Assembly (NCBI GenBank): GCA_031254115.1
Contig: JAIRUZ010000019.1
Span: 1 to 44,343 of the forward strand
Length of the DNA: 44,343 bases
Source of the DNA: Streptococcaceae bacterium
GTDB lineage: Bacteria; Bacillota; Bacilli; Lactobacillales; Streptococcaceae
Reading direction: 5' to 3'
A model generated the notes under the pieces. That model did not search any database. It was given only the letters and a program-made list of their open reading frames with translations, and was not told where the DNA came from. Shown here piece by piece: positions 23,813-33,258 of the stretch. The position numbers and the translations under genes are program-made. The stretch's first letter is position 1, and each line of letters begins with the position of its first letter.

Positions 23813-24165
23813 GTGTGAAAAGGTGAACGCGGTTTTTTCGTTGCAGCAGTTTTTGCCGCTTTGTTTTTGGCGTTCAATTCTTTGACGCGCGCTTGAACGC
23901 GCTGTTTTTCTGCAAGCTCAGCGGCGTGGCTATCGATTTCTTCGAGCGTTGCGGCGACAAAAGTGACTGAGAAATCGGCCGCTGGAATTTCTAAAACATC
24001 GTCTTCAAACAGCTTTTTGCCACGTCTATTTTCAGGCGTTTCGTTTAAGAAAACCTCTGTTTCAGCCAAAAAAGCCTTGGCTGCGCCGCCAGTTGATATG
24101 AGCCCGATTTCTTTGAGAAATTGGCCGAGCATGATTGATTCATCAAATAATGTGAATGTTTGCAT
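23809..24165 (-). CDS. yaaA: S4-domain RNA-binding protein YaaA
   Basis: A 118-aa protein. The S4-like domain is in the first 70 residues (FTLFDESIMLGQFLKEIG, then GGAAKAFLAETEVFLNETPE and NRRGKKLFEDDV). Orthologues beside recF are usually about 70-80 aa; this one has an extra lysine/alanine-rich helical tail (about 72-118). The ATG at 24165 is chosen because it starts the conserved domain and lies exactly 6 bases after an extended -10 (TGC plus TATAAT, 24172-24177 on minus). The open frame continues upstream, but those codons would precede the promoter. Confidence 0.88.
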   Translation of the reverse strand: MQTFTLFDESIMLGQFLKEIGLISTGGAAKAFLAETEVFLNETPENRRGKKLFEDDVLEIPAADFSVTFVAATLEEIDSHAAELAEKQRVQARVKELNAKNKAAKTAATKKPRSPFHT

Positions 24166-24171
24166 AAAAAT

Positions 24172-24180
24172 ATTATAGCA
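24172..24180 (-). promoter_or_regulatory. Extended -10 promoter of yaaA-recF, leaderless
   Basis: On minus, TGC then TATAAT (24177 to 24172). The ATG begins 6 bases further on, at the predicted +1. Confidence 0.75.
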
Positions 24181-24186
24181 GAATTG

Positions 24187-24195
24187 TGTTAAAAT
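24187..24195 (+). promoter_or_regulatory. Extended -10 promoter of yfmF, leaderless
   Basis: TGT plus TAAAAT (24190-24195), with ATG 7 bases later. It lies back to back with the yaaA promoter. Confidence 0.7.
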
Positions 24196-24202
24196 AGAAC
24201 CT

Positions 24203-25438
24203 ATGAAATCCATGAAATTAGCGTCTGGCGTGAATTTGCACGTTCTTCGCGAAACAAAATTTAAAACGATTCGCTTGCAAGTTCGTTTTAGAAATAAATT
24301 TGCCAAAGACGACGTCGCCGCGCGCGTGCTGCTGTCAAACCTGATGGAAGAAGCCAACCAGGAGTTTCCGACGAATCAAGCGCTCTCGGAGCATTTGGCG
24401 GGTTTGTACGGCGCGGGATTTAGCTCGGACGTTGCCAAAAAAGGCGCTGAGCACCTGATTGTGCTTGGCATGAGCCTTGTCAATCCTGAGCTTGTTGGGA
24501 TGAATACGCTAAGCGAAGCGGTCAATTTTTTGCACACTGTCGTTTTTCGTCCGTTGTGGTCGCCTGAAATTTTTGAAATTGAAAAGACAAATTTGACACA
24601 TTATCTTGAATCGCTCTCAGATGACAATAATTATGTGGCGACAAAACGCTTGCTCACACTGTTTTATGGCGATTTTACACCAGCAGAAGGACTGCCAGAA
24701 TTGGTCGAGAAAGTTAGTTTGTCTGACGTCGAACAAACTTACGAAAAGATGATTGCGTCAGACTTGGTTGATATTTTTGTGCTTGGAAATGTTGACGAAA
24801 CAGAGGTCGCCTCGCTTTTTGAGACGTGGTCATGGTCTGACAGAGAAAATGATGTTGAAATTTTCAGAAAACATCAAAAAGCGCCGCTGTCAGTGCTGAC
24901 AGAAACCAAAAAAGCGTATCAATCTGTGCTGCAGCTGGCGTGGCATTTGCCTGTTGTTTACGGTGACCGAGATTACGTCGCGCTTCAAGTCATGAATGGC
25001 GTTTTTGGCGCCTTGCCGCATTCGCTCTTATTCAAAATCGCGCGTGAGCAGGAATCACTCGCTTACAGCATTGGCTCGAGCTTTGATAGCTGGAGCGCCT
25101 TGTTTCGGGTGTCTGCGGGAGTTGATGCCGAGAATGCGGCAACGGCCAAACAGCTGATTTTAGAGTTGTTGCAGCGCGTCATTGACGGCGAATTTGATGA
25201 CGCTGCGATTTCCGACACAAAAAAAATGTTGACGACAAGCGTTTTGATGAGCAAAGATAATCCGTCCGCTCTTATGGAGCAAGCGTTTGCGCGTGTTCTT
25301 GCTCCTGAGCGTTATTTAGACGAAGCCAATTTTTTGGCGCAGCTTGATGCGGTCACAAAGGCTGATATTCAGGCGGTTGCGCGTAAACTCACACTGCAAG
25401 TTGTCTATGAATTGGAAGGACGTCCCGATGAAAATTAA
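24203..25438 (+). CDS. yfmF: M16-family peptidase-like protein YfmF (inactive-type)
   Basis: A 411-aa M16 metalloprotease homologue. The zinc motif HxxEH is replaced (LLSNLMEEANQEFPTNQALSEHLAG), so it is probably the non-catalytic partner of the next gene product, as known for paired M16 proteins. The C-terminal half has the expected QVMNGVFGALPHSLLFKIAR and ESLAYSIGS segments. Its start is at a leaderless extended -10 promoter. It overlaps yfmH by 11 bases. A single-mismatch palindrome copy is at 24888-24901. Confidence 0.9.
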   Translation: MKSMKLASGVNLHVLRETKFKTIRLQVRFRNKFAKDDVAARVLLSNLMEEANQEFPTNQALSEHLAGLYGAGFSSDVAKKGAEHLIVLGMSLVNPELVGMNTLSEAVNFLHTVVFRPLWSPEIFEIEKTNLTHYLESLSDDNNYVATKRLLTLFYGDFTPAEGLPELVEKVSLSDVEQTYEKMIASDLVDIFVLGNVDETEVASLFETWSWSDRENDVEIFRKHQKAPLSVLTETKKAYQSVLQLAWHLPVVYGDRDYVALQVMNGVFGALPHSLLFKIAREQESLAYSIGSSFDSWSALFRVSAGVDAENAATAKQLILELLQRVIDGEFDDAAISDTKKMLTTSVLMSKDNPSALMEQAFARVLAPERYLDEANFLAQLDAVTKADIQAVARKLTLQVVYELEGRPDEN

Positions 25439-26684
25439 AAATTATGAAAAGCTTGGCGAGACGCTCTACACGGACGTCTTGCCCAACGGGCTCACTGTTT
25501 ATTATCTTCCGAAGGCTGATTTTCACAAGACTTATGGGCTTTTCACGACGAATTTTGGCTCGCTTGATGTGCGTTTTGACGAGACGACTTATCCTGAAGG
25601 AATCGCCCATTTTTTGGAGCACAAATTGTTTGAAAAAGCGGACGGCGACGTGATGTACAAGTTTGGCGCACTTGGCGCTGATACAAACGCCTTCACGAGT
25701 TTTAACCGCACGGCGTATCTGTTCTCGACTGTCGAAAATGTTGCTGACTGCACAGAATTATTGCTCGATTTTGTACAAGAACCGTATTTTACGGCGGAAA
25801 ATGTTGAGAAAGAGCAAGGCATTATCACGCAGGAAATCCAGATGTATCAGGACGAACCTGATTGGCGGCTCTACGCGGGGCTACTTGCTGCGCTCTATCC
25901 AAATTCGCCGCTTGCTGCAGACATTGCGGGCACGCCGACATCCATTGGCGAAATCACTGCGGAAATGCTCTACACCAACCATCAAGCGTTTTATCAGCCA
26001 GCAAATATGAATTTATTCTTGACGGGAAATTTTGAAATTAACGAAATTTCAGAACTCGTGCGCAAGAATCAGGCAAAAAAAGAATTTCAGGCATCAAAAT
26101 TGCCACGGCGCGCGGTTTTTCTGCCGTCAGCTGCCATCACCTGCGGCGAATTGACACTCGATGTCGCGCAACCGAAAGTCGCATTTGGCTTGCGTGGCGA
26201 AACAAAAATTTCAGATGTTTTTGATTATCGTTTGGCGTTGCAGCTGTTTCTCGCGCTGAATTTCGGGAAAACCTCAGCGTTTTATCAGGAAAATTATGCC
26301 GCTGGAACGCTCGACGATAGCTTTAGCTATGAGCTCGAGATGGACGGCAGCGGGCGTTTTCATTGCATTATTTTCAGTTGCGATACGGAAAATCCTGAAA
26401 ATTTCGTGAAAATCTTGAAAAATGCGCTCAAAAATTATAAAATAGAACCAGAGAAATTGGCGCTGATCAAAAAGCAAATGCTCGGGGCGCATTTTGCCAG
26501 CTTAAATTCGCTTGAATATATCGCAAATGAGTTCGCGGCGATGCCTGCGGCATCTGACAAAACGATTTTCGAGTTTCCAGAAGTTCTCGCGCAGCTGACA
26601 GCTGAAAAAATCGCTCAATTTTCTGAAAACTTTCTGAAAAATGCACAAGAAAGCCAATTTCAAATCATTCCCAAGATAAAATAG
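25428..26684 (+). CDS. yfmH: M16-family zinc peptidase YfmH
   Basis: A 418-aa zinc peptidase. The inverted metal motif HxxEH is intact in IAHFLEHKLFEK (about residues 60-71), with the distal glutamate in EQGIITQEIQMYQDEP. The ATG at 25428 is chosen because AAGGA lies 7 bases before it and the family starts here (MKIKNYEKLGETLY). Longer frames run back inside yfmF. It probably degrades peptides together with YfmF. Homologous pairs precede rodZ and pgsA in many Firmicutes. Confidence 0.93.
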   Translation: MKIKNYEKLGETLYTDVLPNGLTVYYLPKADFHKTYGLFTTNFGSLDVRFDETTYPEGIAHFLEHKLFEKADGDVMYKFGALGADTNAFTSFNRTAYLFSTVENVADCTELLLDFVQEPYFTAENVEKEQGIITQEIQMYQDEPDWRLYAGLLAALYPNSPLAADIAGTPTSIGEITAEMLYTNHQAFYQPANMNLFLTGNFEINEISELVRKNQAKKEFQASKLPRRAVFLPSAAITCGELTLDVAQPKVAFGLRGETKISDVFDYRLALQLFLALNFGKTSAFYQENYAAGTLDDSFSYELEMDGSGRFHCIIFSCDTENPENFVKILKNALKNYKIEPEKLALIKKQMLGAHFASLNSLEYIANEFAAMPAASDKTIFEFPEVLAQLTAEKIAQFSENFLKNAQESQFQIIPKIK

Positions 26685-26713
26685 ATATCTTGAACTCTTA
26701 GAAAGGAGGCTTC

Positions 26714-27646
26714 GTGGTTCAAAAAGCAATTGGTCAAGTCCTATCTGAGCGGCGAAGTCAGACGGGCTGGTCGCTTGACAAGGCTGAAAAGCAAACGGCC
26801 ATCAAAAAAATATATATTTCCGCACTTGAAACGGATAATTATGCGACTTTTCCAGGCGAATTTTATGCGCGCGCGTATTTGAAACAGTACGCAACTAGGC
26901 TGGATTTGGACACTGAGGCGATTCTTGAAGCCTATGACAACGAAACGCCGGTTGAAATCGATGACGAATTTTTTGAAGATACGGGCAATTATCGTTTTAT
27001 TCGGCCTGATCAGCGCGTGGCGGCGCGACCAGTCACGCTTGAAGAAATGGCTGCACAAGAAGAAGTCAAAAAAGACACGCGCCGGCATTATTTGCCTATT
27101 ATTTTATTGTCAGCTGTCGCCGTGTTGATTATAGCGGCTGTCACGGCAATTGTTGTGCTGAATTTTCCTAAAACGACAACCCCGCAAGCAGCTGCGTATT
27201 CAAGCAGCACGTCGTCGTCATCATCAGCCACGTCATCGTCGTCAGCGCTGACAACAAGCGCGTCTACGGCATTAACGGTCACTAGCAAAGGCGCGCAGCT
27301 GACGGCGACTTTGTCAGCCGCAAAGAATCCTGTCAGCTTGAAGATTACGCTCAAAACGGGTGTTTCAAGCGCCGCGATTCAGCTGACAAATTCAAACGTT
27401 CCGCAAGTCCAGCTGACAGCTGTAAATCCTGTTTTTTCAGGCGCGCTTAACAGCCAAGTGACAAGCGCAACACTGACATTTTCAGACGCAAGTCAGCTTG
27501 CTATTACGCTTGACGGACAAACGCTCACGCTTCCAGCCAGTCAAAGTCCCACAAAATTCACCTCGCTCGTCCTTAATATTGCCTATCCGATAAATCCGTC
27601 AACTTCAGCAACGACACGTTTAAGCACAGAAAGCAGCTCTCAATGA
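26714..27646 (+). CDS. rodZ: RodZ-like cell-shape protein
   Basis: A 310-aa single-pass membrane protein. The N-terminal helix-turn-helix domain is at about 4-80 (GQVLSERRSQTGWSLDKAEK, TFPGEFYARAYLKQYA), the transmembrane segment at about 131-154 (LPIILLSAVAVLIIAAVTAI), then a serine-rich linker and a C-terminal DUF4115-like extracytoplasmic domain. It links cytoskeletal and wall-synthesis machinery (known family role). The start is GTG with GAAAGGAGG seven bases upstream. The stop overlaps pgsA by 4 bases. A 13-of-14 palindrome copy is at 27241-27253. Confidence 0.92.
   Translation: MVQKAIGQVLSERRSQTGWSLDKAEKQTAIKKIYISALETDNYATFPGEFYARAYLKQYATRLDLDTEAILEAYDNETPVEIDDEFFEDTGNYRFIRPDQRVAARPVTLEEMAAQEEVKKDTRRHYLPIILLSAVAVLIIAAVTAIVVLNFPKTTTPQAAAYSSSTSSSSSATSSSSALTTSASTALTVTSKGAQLTATLSAAKNPVSLKITLKTGVSSAAIQLTNSNVPQVQLTAVNPVFSGALNSQVTSATLTFSDASQLAITLDGQTLTLPASQSPTKFTSLVLNIAYPINPSTSATTRLSTESSSQ
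27241..27253. repeat. 13-of-14 palindrome copy, in rodZ
   Basis: GTCAGCGCTGACA within the serine-rich linker; only the first T of the 14-mer differs. It is read as SALT. Confidence 0.8.
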
Positions 27647-28263
27647 TAAAAATAAAAAAAGAAATGTTACCCAATCAGTTGACGATGCTTCGCATTTTTC
27701 TGATTCCTGTATTTATTGTTGTGTTTTATTTGCCAAAAGGGCCGCATATTGGCGCTAGTTATGCCAGCTGGCTCATTGCAGCTGGGATTTTTGCGCTTGC
27801 CAGTTTTACCGATTGGCTGGACGGTTTTCTCGCGCGCAAGTGGCATGTCATCAGCAATTTCGGTAAATTTGCAGATCCGTTGGCTGACAAAATGCTCACG
27901 CTCGTTGCATTTGTTGTCATGATTGAAGTTTCACTTGTTCCCGCTTGGGCAGTCGCCATCATCGTCTGCCGTGAGCTTGCGGTCACAGGACTCAGGCTTT
28001 TGATTGTTGAGCAGGACGGAAAAGTGCTTGCTGCTGCCATGCCAGGCAAAATAAAAACCACAACTCAGATGTTGGCCGTTATTTTTCTGCTCATTGGCCT
28101 AGACCTAGTTGGCCTTATTTTCCTTGTTGTCTGCCTTTTTTTCACCGTTTATTCGGGCTGGGATTATTTCAGGCAAAATATGTGGGTGTTCAAAGGCGCT
28201 GGCGCAACGCATATCGAAGAGCCAGAAGCGCCCAAAGTTGTTCACAAAAAAGTCGAAAAATAG
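27643..28263 (+). CDS. pgsA: CDP-diacylglycerol-glycerol-3-phosphate 3-phosphatidyltransferase
   Basis: A 206-aa membrane enzyme making phosphatidylglycerol phosphate. The CDP-alcohol phosphotransferase motif is complete: DWLDGFLAR, then FGKFADPLADK, with all four aspartates. It starts MLPNQLTMLRIFLIPVF after a seven-residue basic lead. The ATG at 27643 gives an ATGA overlap with rodZ; the ATG at 27664 is an alternative. It has an extended basic C-terminal tail. It is the last gene of the yfmF-yfmH-rodZ-pgsA operon. Confidence 0.95.
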   Translation: MIKIKKEMLPNQLTMLRIFLIPVFIVVFYLPKGPHIGASYASWLIAAGIFALASFTDWLDGFLARKWHVISNFGKFADPLADKMLTLVAFVVMIEVSLVPAWAVAIIVCRELAVTGLRLLIVEQDGKVLAAAMPGKIKTTTQMLAVIFLLIGLDLVGLIFLVVCLFFTVYSGWDYFRQNMWVFKGAGATHIEEPEAPKVVHKKVEK

Positions 28264-28294
28264 CTTTCAAAAACTGACTTTGTTTACTTCCTAG

Positions 28295-28315
28295 AGCCGC
28301 GCTGCGGCTTTTTTC
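28295..28315 (+). terminator. Terminator after pgsA
   Basis: AGCCGC/GCGGCT (28295-28300 with 28304-28309) and a T-run. Confidence 0.9.
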
Positions 28316-28328
28316 TTTGCCGAATTTG

Positions 28329-28337
28329 TGATACAAT
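28329..28337 (+). promoter_or_regulatory. Extended -10 promoter of hisS-aspS
   Basis: TGA plus TACAAT (28332-28337), no strong -35. This unit has a leader of about 20 nt with a Shine-Dalgarno. No T-box is seen. Confidence 0.65.
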
Positions 28338-28363
28338 AGAGCCAGACTTAGTTGGAGAAAAAC

Positions 28364-29656
28364 ATGAAATTACAAAAGCCAAAAGGCACACAAGACCGCT
28401 TGGGGCGCGATATTGAAACGTATTCTGAACTCATTTCGCTCGCGCGCTCAACGTTTGAAGGCTATAACTTTAAAGAAATTGAAACGCCGCTTTTTGAGAG
28501 TTATGAGCTTTTTTCTCGCGCTACGGGCGAGACGAGCGATATTGTGACCAAAGAAATGTATGATTTTGAGGATAAAGGCGGCCGTCATATCGCGCTGCGC
28601 CCCGAAGGGACGGCATCCGTTGTTCGTGCGTATATTGAAAATAAATTGTATGCGCCCGAGATTCAAAAACCGGTTAAGCTTTGGTATCATGGCCCGATGT
28701 TTCGCTATGAGCGCCCGCAGGCAGGGCGTTTGCGCGAATTTCATCAAATAGGCGTGGAATGTCTCGGTGCGAAAAATCCAGCCATTGATGTCGAAGTTAT
28801 GCTGATGGCGTATGATTTCTTTGAATTCACAGGCTTGCGGCATTTGAAATTTCATCTCAATACGCTGGGAGATGCGGCCTCGCGCAAAGCATATCATCAG
28901 GCGTTGGTTGATTATTTGACGCCGTATGAGAATGAGCTGTCAGAGGACAGCAAGCGTCGTTTGCTTGAAAATCCTCTGCGTATTTTGGATAGCAAGGAAG
29001 CGCAAGATATCGCGATTTTAGAGAATGCGCCGTCCGTTCAAGAGTATTTGTCGCAGGAGAGCGCGGCTTATTTCACGGCAGTTCGTGAAATGCTTGAGGC
29101 GCTAGAGATTGATTATGAGCTAGATGCGAAACTTGTACGCGGACTAGATTATTACAATGACACAGTTTTTGAGCTGATGACAACCATTGACGGCAAAGAA
29201 TTAACGCTTTGCGGCGGCGGTCGTTATGACGGGTTGGTAAGTTATTTTGACGGCCCTGAAACGCCAGGATTTGGCTTTGCAATTGGTGTAGAGCGCTTGC
29301 AGTTGTTGCTTGAGCAACAAGAAGTCAGTTTGTCGCACGACGCAGGCTTACAGGTCTATATGGCTGTTTTGGGTGAGCGGGCGAGCTATGAGGCGAGCAA
29401 ATTGCTTTATGCGCTCAGACGCGAAGGCATTGTCGCAGACCGAGATTATCTGAACCGCAAGATTGTCGCGCAATACAAATCTGCAGAAAGTTATGGTGCT
29501 GAATTAATCATTACCTTGGGAGACGCGGAAATGGCTTCAAAAATCGCGAAAGTTCGCGTGGTTGCCACACGAAAAGAAGTTGAGATTCCACTTGCCGAGC
29601 TTTATGATAATTTTGCAGAAATATACATGGAAATTTTAGAAGAGAACGAGGGCTAA
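28364..29656 (+). CDS. hisS: Histidine-tRNA ligase
   Basis: A 430-aa class II synthetase. Motif 2 region [35 protein letters not shown], the histidine-binding [15 protein letters not shown], and motif 3 [11 protein letters not shown] are all present, with a C-terminal anticodon-binding domain from about residue 330. The ATG at 28364 is chosen ([14 protein letters not shown]) because TTGGAGA lies 8 bases before it. The in-frame TTG at 28352 is part of that site. It is 2 bases from aspS. Confidence 0.97.
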   Translation: MKLQKPKGTQDRLGRDIETYSELISLARSTFEGYNFKEIETPLFESYELFSRATGETSDIVTKEMYDFEDKGGRHIALRPEGTASVVRAYIENKLYAPEIQKPVKLWYHGPMFRYERPQAGRLREFHQIGVECLGAKNPAIDVEVMLMAYDFFEFTGLRHLKFHLNTLGDAASRKAYHQALVDYLTPYENELSEDSKRRLLENPLRILDSKEAQDIAILENAPSVQEYLSQESAAYFTAVREMLEALEIDYELDAKLVRGLDYYNDTVFELMTTIDGKELTLCGGGRYDGLVSYFDGPETPGFGFAIGVERLQLLLEQQEVSLSHDAGLQVYMAVLGERASYEASKLLYALRREGIVADRDYLNRKIVAQYKSAESYGAELIITLGDAEMASKIAKVRVVATRKEVEIPLAELYDNFAEIYMEILEENEG

Positions 29657-29658
29657 AA

Positions 29659-31437
29659 ATGGCGAAACGAACACTCTATTGCGGCGAAGTGCGCAAAGAA
29701 AATGAAGGACAAAAAATCACGCTCAAAGGCTGGGTCAATAATCGTCGTGATCATGGCGGTGTGATTTTTATTGACTTGCGCGACCGAAAAGGCTTGATGC
29801 AAGTGGTTATCAGCCCCGCGCACGCAAGCGCAGAAATTATGGCGCAAGCTGAAAAATTGCGCAGTGAGTTTGTCATTGAAGTTACAGGCATTATTGATCT
29901 TCGCGAAGTTGCAAATCCAAAACTCGAAACGGGCGAGGTTGAGCTGACGCTCGAAGAGATGACGGTGCTTGCCAAGTCGAAAACGCCGCCGTTTGAGATT
30001 CGTGATGGCGTGGAAGTGTCTGAAGATTTGCGCATGAAACACCGTTACTTGGACTTGCGCCGCCCCGAGATGCTAGCAAATTTGACGCTGCGTCATACCG
30101 TGACAAAAACAATTCGCACGTATTTAGACGGGCTAGAATTTGTTGATGTGGAAACGCCAATGCTTGCGAAGTCCACGCCAGAAGGCGCTAGAGATTATTT
30201 GGTGCCGTCGCGCGTGAATAAAGGCGAATTTTACGCCTTGCCACAATCGCCGCAGCTTTTCAAGCAAATTTTGATGGCGTCTGGCTTTGACCGTTATTAT
30301 CAAATTGTTAAATGTTTCAGGGATGAGGACTTGCGCGGAGATCGTCAGCCCGAATTTACACAAGTTGACATGGAAACGTCATTTTTGTCAGAAGAAGAAA
30401 TTCAAACGATTGTCGAAGGGCTTTTGTCAGCTGTTATGAAAGAGACAAAAGGCGTTGAGCTGACGCTTCCTTTGCCGCGCATGACGTGGAATGACGCAAT
30501 GAATTTTTACGGCTCTGACAAGCCTGACACGCGCTTTGAGATGAAGCTGTCAGACCTGACAGATTTGGCACACGCGACTGATTTCAAAGTCTTTAACTCT
30601 GCGCCCGCTGTCAAAGCTGTTGTAGCGCGAAATCTTGCCAATCAGTACACGCGCAAAGATCTCGACAAGCTGACAGATTACGCAAAACAATTTGGAGCCA
30701 AAGGGCTTGCTTACATCAAAATCGAAAACGGCGAATTCACAGGACCTGTCGGCAAATTTTTGACGAGCATTCAAGAACAAGTCGTCAGCCGTCTCGCTCT
30801 GCACGACAATGATCTTGTCTTCTTCGTGGCAGATACGCTGAGTGTTGCAAATAATACGCTCGGTGCGATTCGTTTAGAAGTCGCGAAACGTTTTGAGCTG
30901 ATTGACACTTCAAAATTCAATTTCTTATGGGTCGTTGATTGGCCCATGTTTGAATGGTCTGACGAAGAAGGCCGCTATATGAGCGCGCATCACCCGTTCA
31001 CACTGCCAACCGCTGCAACACGCGGCGAATTGCCATCGGGCGATTTGTCAAAAGTCCGCGCGCATGCGTATGATATTGTGTTAAACGGCTATGAGCTGGG
31101 CGGCGGATCATTGCGTATTCACACACGCGCGCTACAAGAAGATATGCTTACAGCGCTTGGTTTCAAGCTTGAAGATGCCAAGGAGCAATTTGGCTTTCTC
31201 CTAGACGCGCTGGAATACGGCTTTCCGCCACACGGCGGCTTAGCAATCGGGCTTGACCGTTTTGTCATGCTTCTCGCAGGCAAAGATAATATTCGCGAAG
31301 TCATCGCTTTCCCTAAAAATAAACGCGCGGCCGACATCATGACACAAGCACCGTCTCGTGTTTCCCAAAAGCAGCTGGATGAGCTGATGCTCAAGCACAA
31401 TTTCCCGCAAGACCCTCACCCACTTCCACAAGATTGA
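29659..31437 (+). CDS. aspS: Aspartate-tRNA ligase
   Basis: A 592-aa bacterial-type AspRS. It has an N-terminal OB anticodon-binding domain ([20 protein letters not shown]), motif 2 [20 protein letters not shown], a GAD insertion domain (about 290-420), [12 protein letters not shown], and motif 3 [15 protein letters not shown]. Length is typical. It is co-transcribed with hisS, the usual Firmicutes pairing. Confidence 0.97.
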   Translation: MAKRTLYCGEVRKENEGQKITLKGWVNNRRDHGGVIFIDLRDRKGLMQVVISPAHASAEIMAQAEKLRSEFVIEVTGIIDLREVANPKLETGEVELTLEEMTVLAKSKTPPFEIRDGVEVSEDLRMKHRYLDLRRPEMLANLTLRHTVTKTIRTYLDGLEFVDVETPMLAKSTPEGARDYLVPSRVNKGEFYALPQSPQLFKQILMASGFDRYYQIVKCFRDEDLRGDRQPEFTQVDMETSFLSEEEIQTIVEGLLSAVMKETKGVELTLPLPRMTWNDAMNFYGSDKPDTRFEMKLSDLTDLAHATDFKVFNSAPAVKAVVARNLANQYTRKDLDKLTDYAKQFGAKGLAYIKIENGEFTGPVGKFLTSIQEQVVSRLALHDNDLVFFVADTLSVANNTLGAIRLEVAKRFELIDTSKFNFLWVVDWPMFEWSDEEGRYMSAHHPFTLPTAATRGELPSGDLSKVRAHAYDIVLNGYELGGGSLRIHTRALQEDMLTALGFKLEDAKEQFGFLLDALEYGFPPHGGLAIGLDRFVMLLAGKDNIREVIAFPKNKRAADIMTQAPSRVSQKQLDELMLKHNFPQDPHPLPQD

Positions 31438-31445
31438 CCCTTTTC

Positions 31446-31451
31446 TAAAAT
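31446..31451 (+). promoter_or_regulatory. Possible -10 giving a leaderless start for the first YitT gene
   Basis: TAAAAT ends 6 bases before the ATG, but there is no TGn extension and no good -35. Weak. Confidence 0.3.
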
Positions 31452-31457
31452 CAAACC

Positions 31458-32336
31458 ATGTTAAATCTTCTCAAATCTATTGGCAAAGAAAAACTCACCG
31501 AAAAGTTCACAGCAGCCGTCGTTTATGGTTTGTTATCTTCTTTTGCGATGAATTTTTTCTTCATTCCAGGGCATGTTTATTCAACTGGAATCGGCGGCCT
31601 CTCACAAATTGTCTCCACGCTGGTTATAAATGCCACGGGACATGATTTTTTGCCTGTTTCGCTCGGTATTTATCTGTTCAATTTGCCGTTGCTTGTTCTC
31701 GCATGGTTTCAGCTGGGCAAACGCTTTACGATTTATACGATATTTACCGTCACAATGAGCTCTGTCATGATTCATTTCATTCCGCGCGTCACGCTCACGC
31801 ATGATCCAATCATCAATGCTCTCGCGGGCGCTGTTCTCATGGGGCTAGGCGTCGGTTATGTGTTCAGAAATAATATCAGTTCAGGTGGTACAGACATTAT
31901 CAGCTTGACGATTCGCAGGCATACAGGACGTACGGTTGGCGTTGTCGGAACGGCGTTTAACGCCGTAATTGTCACACTTGCGGGTGCTTTATTTGGTTGG
32001 CCCAATATGTTTTATTCACTCATCGTCGTTTTCATTGCTGGACGCGTGACCGATGCTGTTTTTGACAAGCAAAAGAAGATGCAAGTGACGATTATCACAG
32101 AAAATCCTGATGATATTAAAGACGCGATTTCTGAAAAATTGCACCGCGGCGTAACCATGATTCGCGGCGCTGAAGGCGGCTTTACACATGCCAGAAAAAC
32201 TATTGTCATGACGGCTATTACCAACTTTGAATACCACGAATTCAGAGATATTATCAAAAAAAATGATCCGCATGCGTTTGTCACCATCGCGCAAAATGTC
32301 CGTATTCTCGGCAAATTTGACGAGGATCATCCCTAA
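31458..32336 (+). CDS. YitT family membrane protein (first copy)
   Basis: A 292-aa protein with five or six membrane segments (about 20-190) and a C-terminal DUF2179 domain (about 205-285, VTIITENPDDIKDAISEKLHRGVT). Family motifs are FFIPGHVYSTGIGGLSQIV and NNISSGGTDIISLTIRR. The transported or sensed molecule is unknown. No Shine-Dalgarno is visible before the ATG. It lies 20 bases after aspS and 25 bases before a second YitT gene. Confidence 0.9.
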   Translation: MLNLLKSIGKEKLTEKFTAAVVYGLLSSFAMNFFFIPGHVYSTGIGGLSQIVSTLVINATGHDFLPVSLGIYLFNLPLLVLAWFQLGKRFTIYTIFTVTMSSVMIHFIPRVTLTHDPIINALAGAVLMGLGVGYVFRNNISSGGTDIISLTIRRHTGRTVGVVGTAFNAVIVTLAGALFGWPNMFYSLIVVFIAGRVTDAVFDKQKKMQVTIITENPDDIKDAISEKLHRGVTMIRGAEGGFTHARKTIVMTAITNFEYHEFRDIIKKNDPHAFVTIAQNVRILGKFDEDHP

Positions 32337-32360
32337 AAATAAAAACGAGAAAGGAGAAAC

Positions 32361-33227
32361 GTGTTAAAATTTTATCGTAACCATGTTTTAAATATTTTTA
32401 TGATTGGCGTCGGTTCCGCCATCTATGCCTTTGGTTTTGTCGAGTTCAATATGGCAAATAGGCTCGCCGAAGGCGGAATTGCAGGTCTGACACTGATTGG
32501 ACATGCCTTATGGGGTATTAATCCCGCGCTCACACAAATTTTACTCAATATTCCTTTGCTTGTCATCGGCTGGATTTATTTGGGACGCCGCATGTTTGCC
32601 TACACGATTTTCGGCAATCTCTCACTCTCATTTTTCATTTGGCTCTTCCAAATCGTCCATATCTTCATCAATGTCGACCATGATATGCTGATTGCGTCGC
32701 TTCTCGCGGGTGTTGCAGCGGGTGTTGGTATTGGGATTATTTTCCGATTTGGCGGCACGTCAGGCGGCTCTGATATTATCGCGCGCTTGCTGCGCGAAAA
32801 ACGCGGCATTCCCTTTGGCACAACGTTTCTCACGATTGATGCCGTTGTCCTCACACTTTCGCTGTCTTATATCAATCTGCACAATATGATGTACACGCTG
32901 ATTGCAAGTTTTGTTGCCTCGCAAGTACTCGAATTTGTTCAGTCGGGCGGCTACACAGTGCGCGGGATGCTCATCATTTCGCAAAAATATGAGGAGGTTT
33001 CTAAGCGCATCATGGATGAAGTGTCACGGGGCGCGACCTACCTCGACGGTGAAGGCGTTTATTCGGGCGCAGAGAAAAAGATTATTTACGTCGTTCTCAA
33101 TCCGCGTGAAATTATGGATGTCAAAAATATTCTTGCGGAAATCGATCCACAGGCATTTGTCAGCATCATCAACGTTCACGAAGTCATGGGTGATTTCCTT
33201 TACGCCAAAAAACGTCTCAAAAAATAA
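32361..33227 (+). CDS. YitT family membrane protein (second copy)
   Basis: A 288-aa paralogue of the preceding gene with the same layout: membrane domain with FNMANRLAEGGIAGLTLIG and GGTSGGSDIIARLLREKRG, then DUF2179 (LIISQKYEEVSKRIMDEVSR). The sequences differ widely, so the duplication is old. The start is GTG with GAAAGGAG six bases upstream. It ends in a terminator shared with dusB. Confidence 0.9.
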   Translation: MLKFYRNHVLNIFMIGVGSAIYAFGFVEFNMANRLAEGGIAGLTLIGHALWGINPALTQILLNIPLLVIGWIYLGRRMFAYTIFGNLSLSFFIWLFQIVHIFINVDHDMLIASLLAGVAAGVGIGIIFRFGGTSGGSDIIARLLREKRGIPFGTTFLTIDAVVLTLSLSYINLHNMMYTLIASFVASQVLEFVQSGGYTVRGMLIISQKYEEVSKRIMDEVSRGATYLDGEGVYSGAEKKIIYVVLNPREIMDVKNILAEIDPQAFVSIINVHEVMGDFLYAKKRLKK

Positions 33228-33234
33228 GCAAAAA

Positions 33235-33258
33235 CCGCTGAAAACCAGCGATTTTTTT
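33235..33258. terminator. Bidirectional terminator between YitT and dusB
   Basis: CGCTG/CAGCG (33236-33240 with 33246-33250), flanked by A-run and T-run. Confidence 0.8.

Noticed and set aside
24166-24357. A longer N-terminus for the S4-domain protein
   Set aside because: The extra 64 residues are antisense to yfmF and lie upstream of the strong extended -10. The conserved domain begins at the ATG at 24165.
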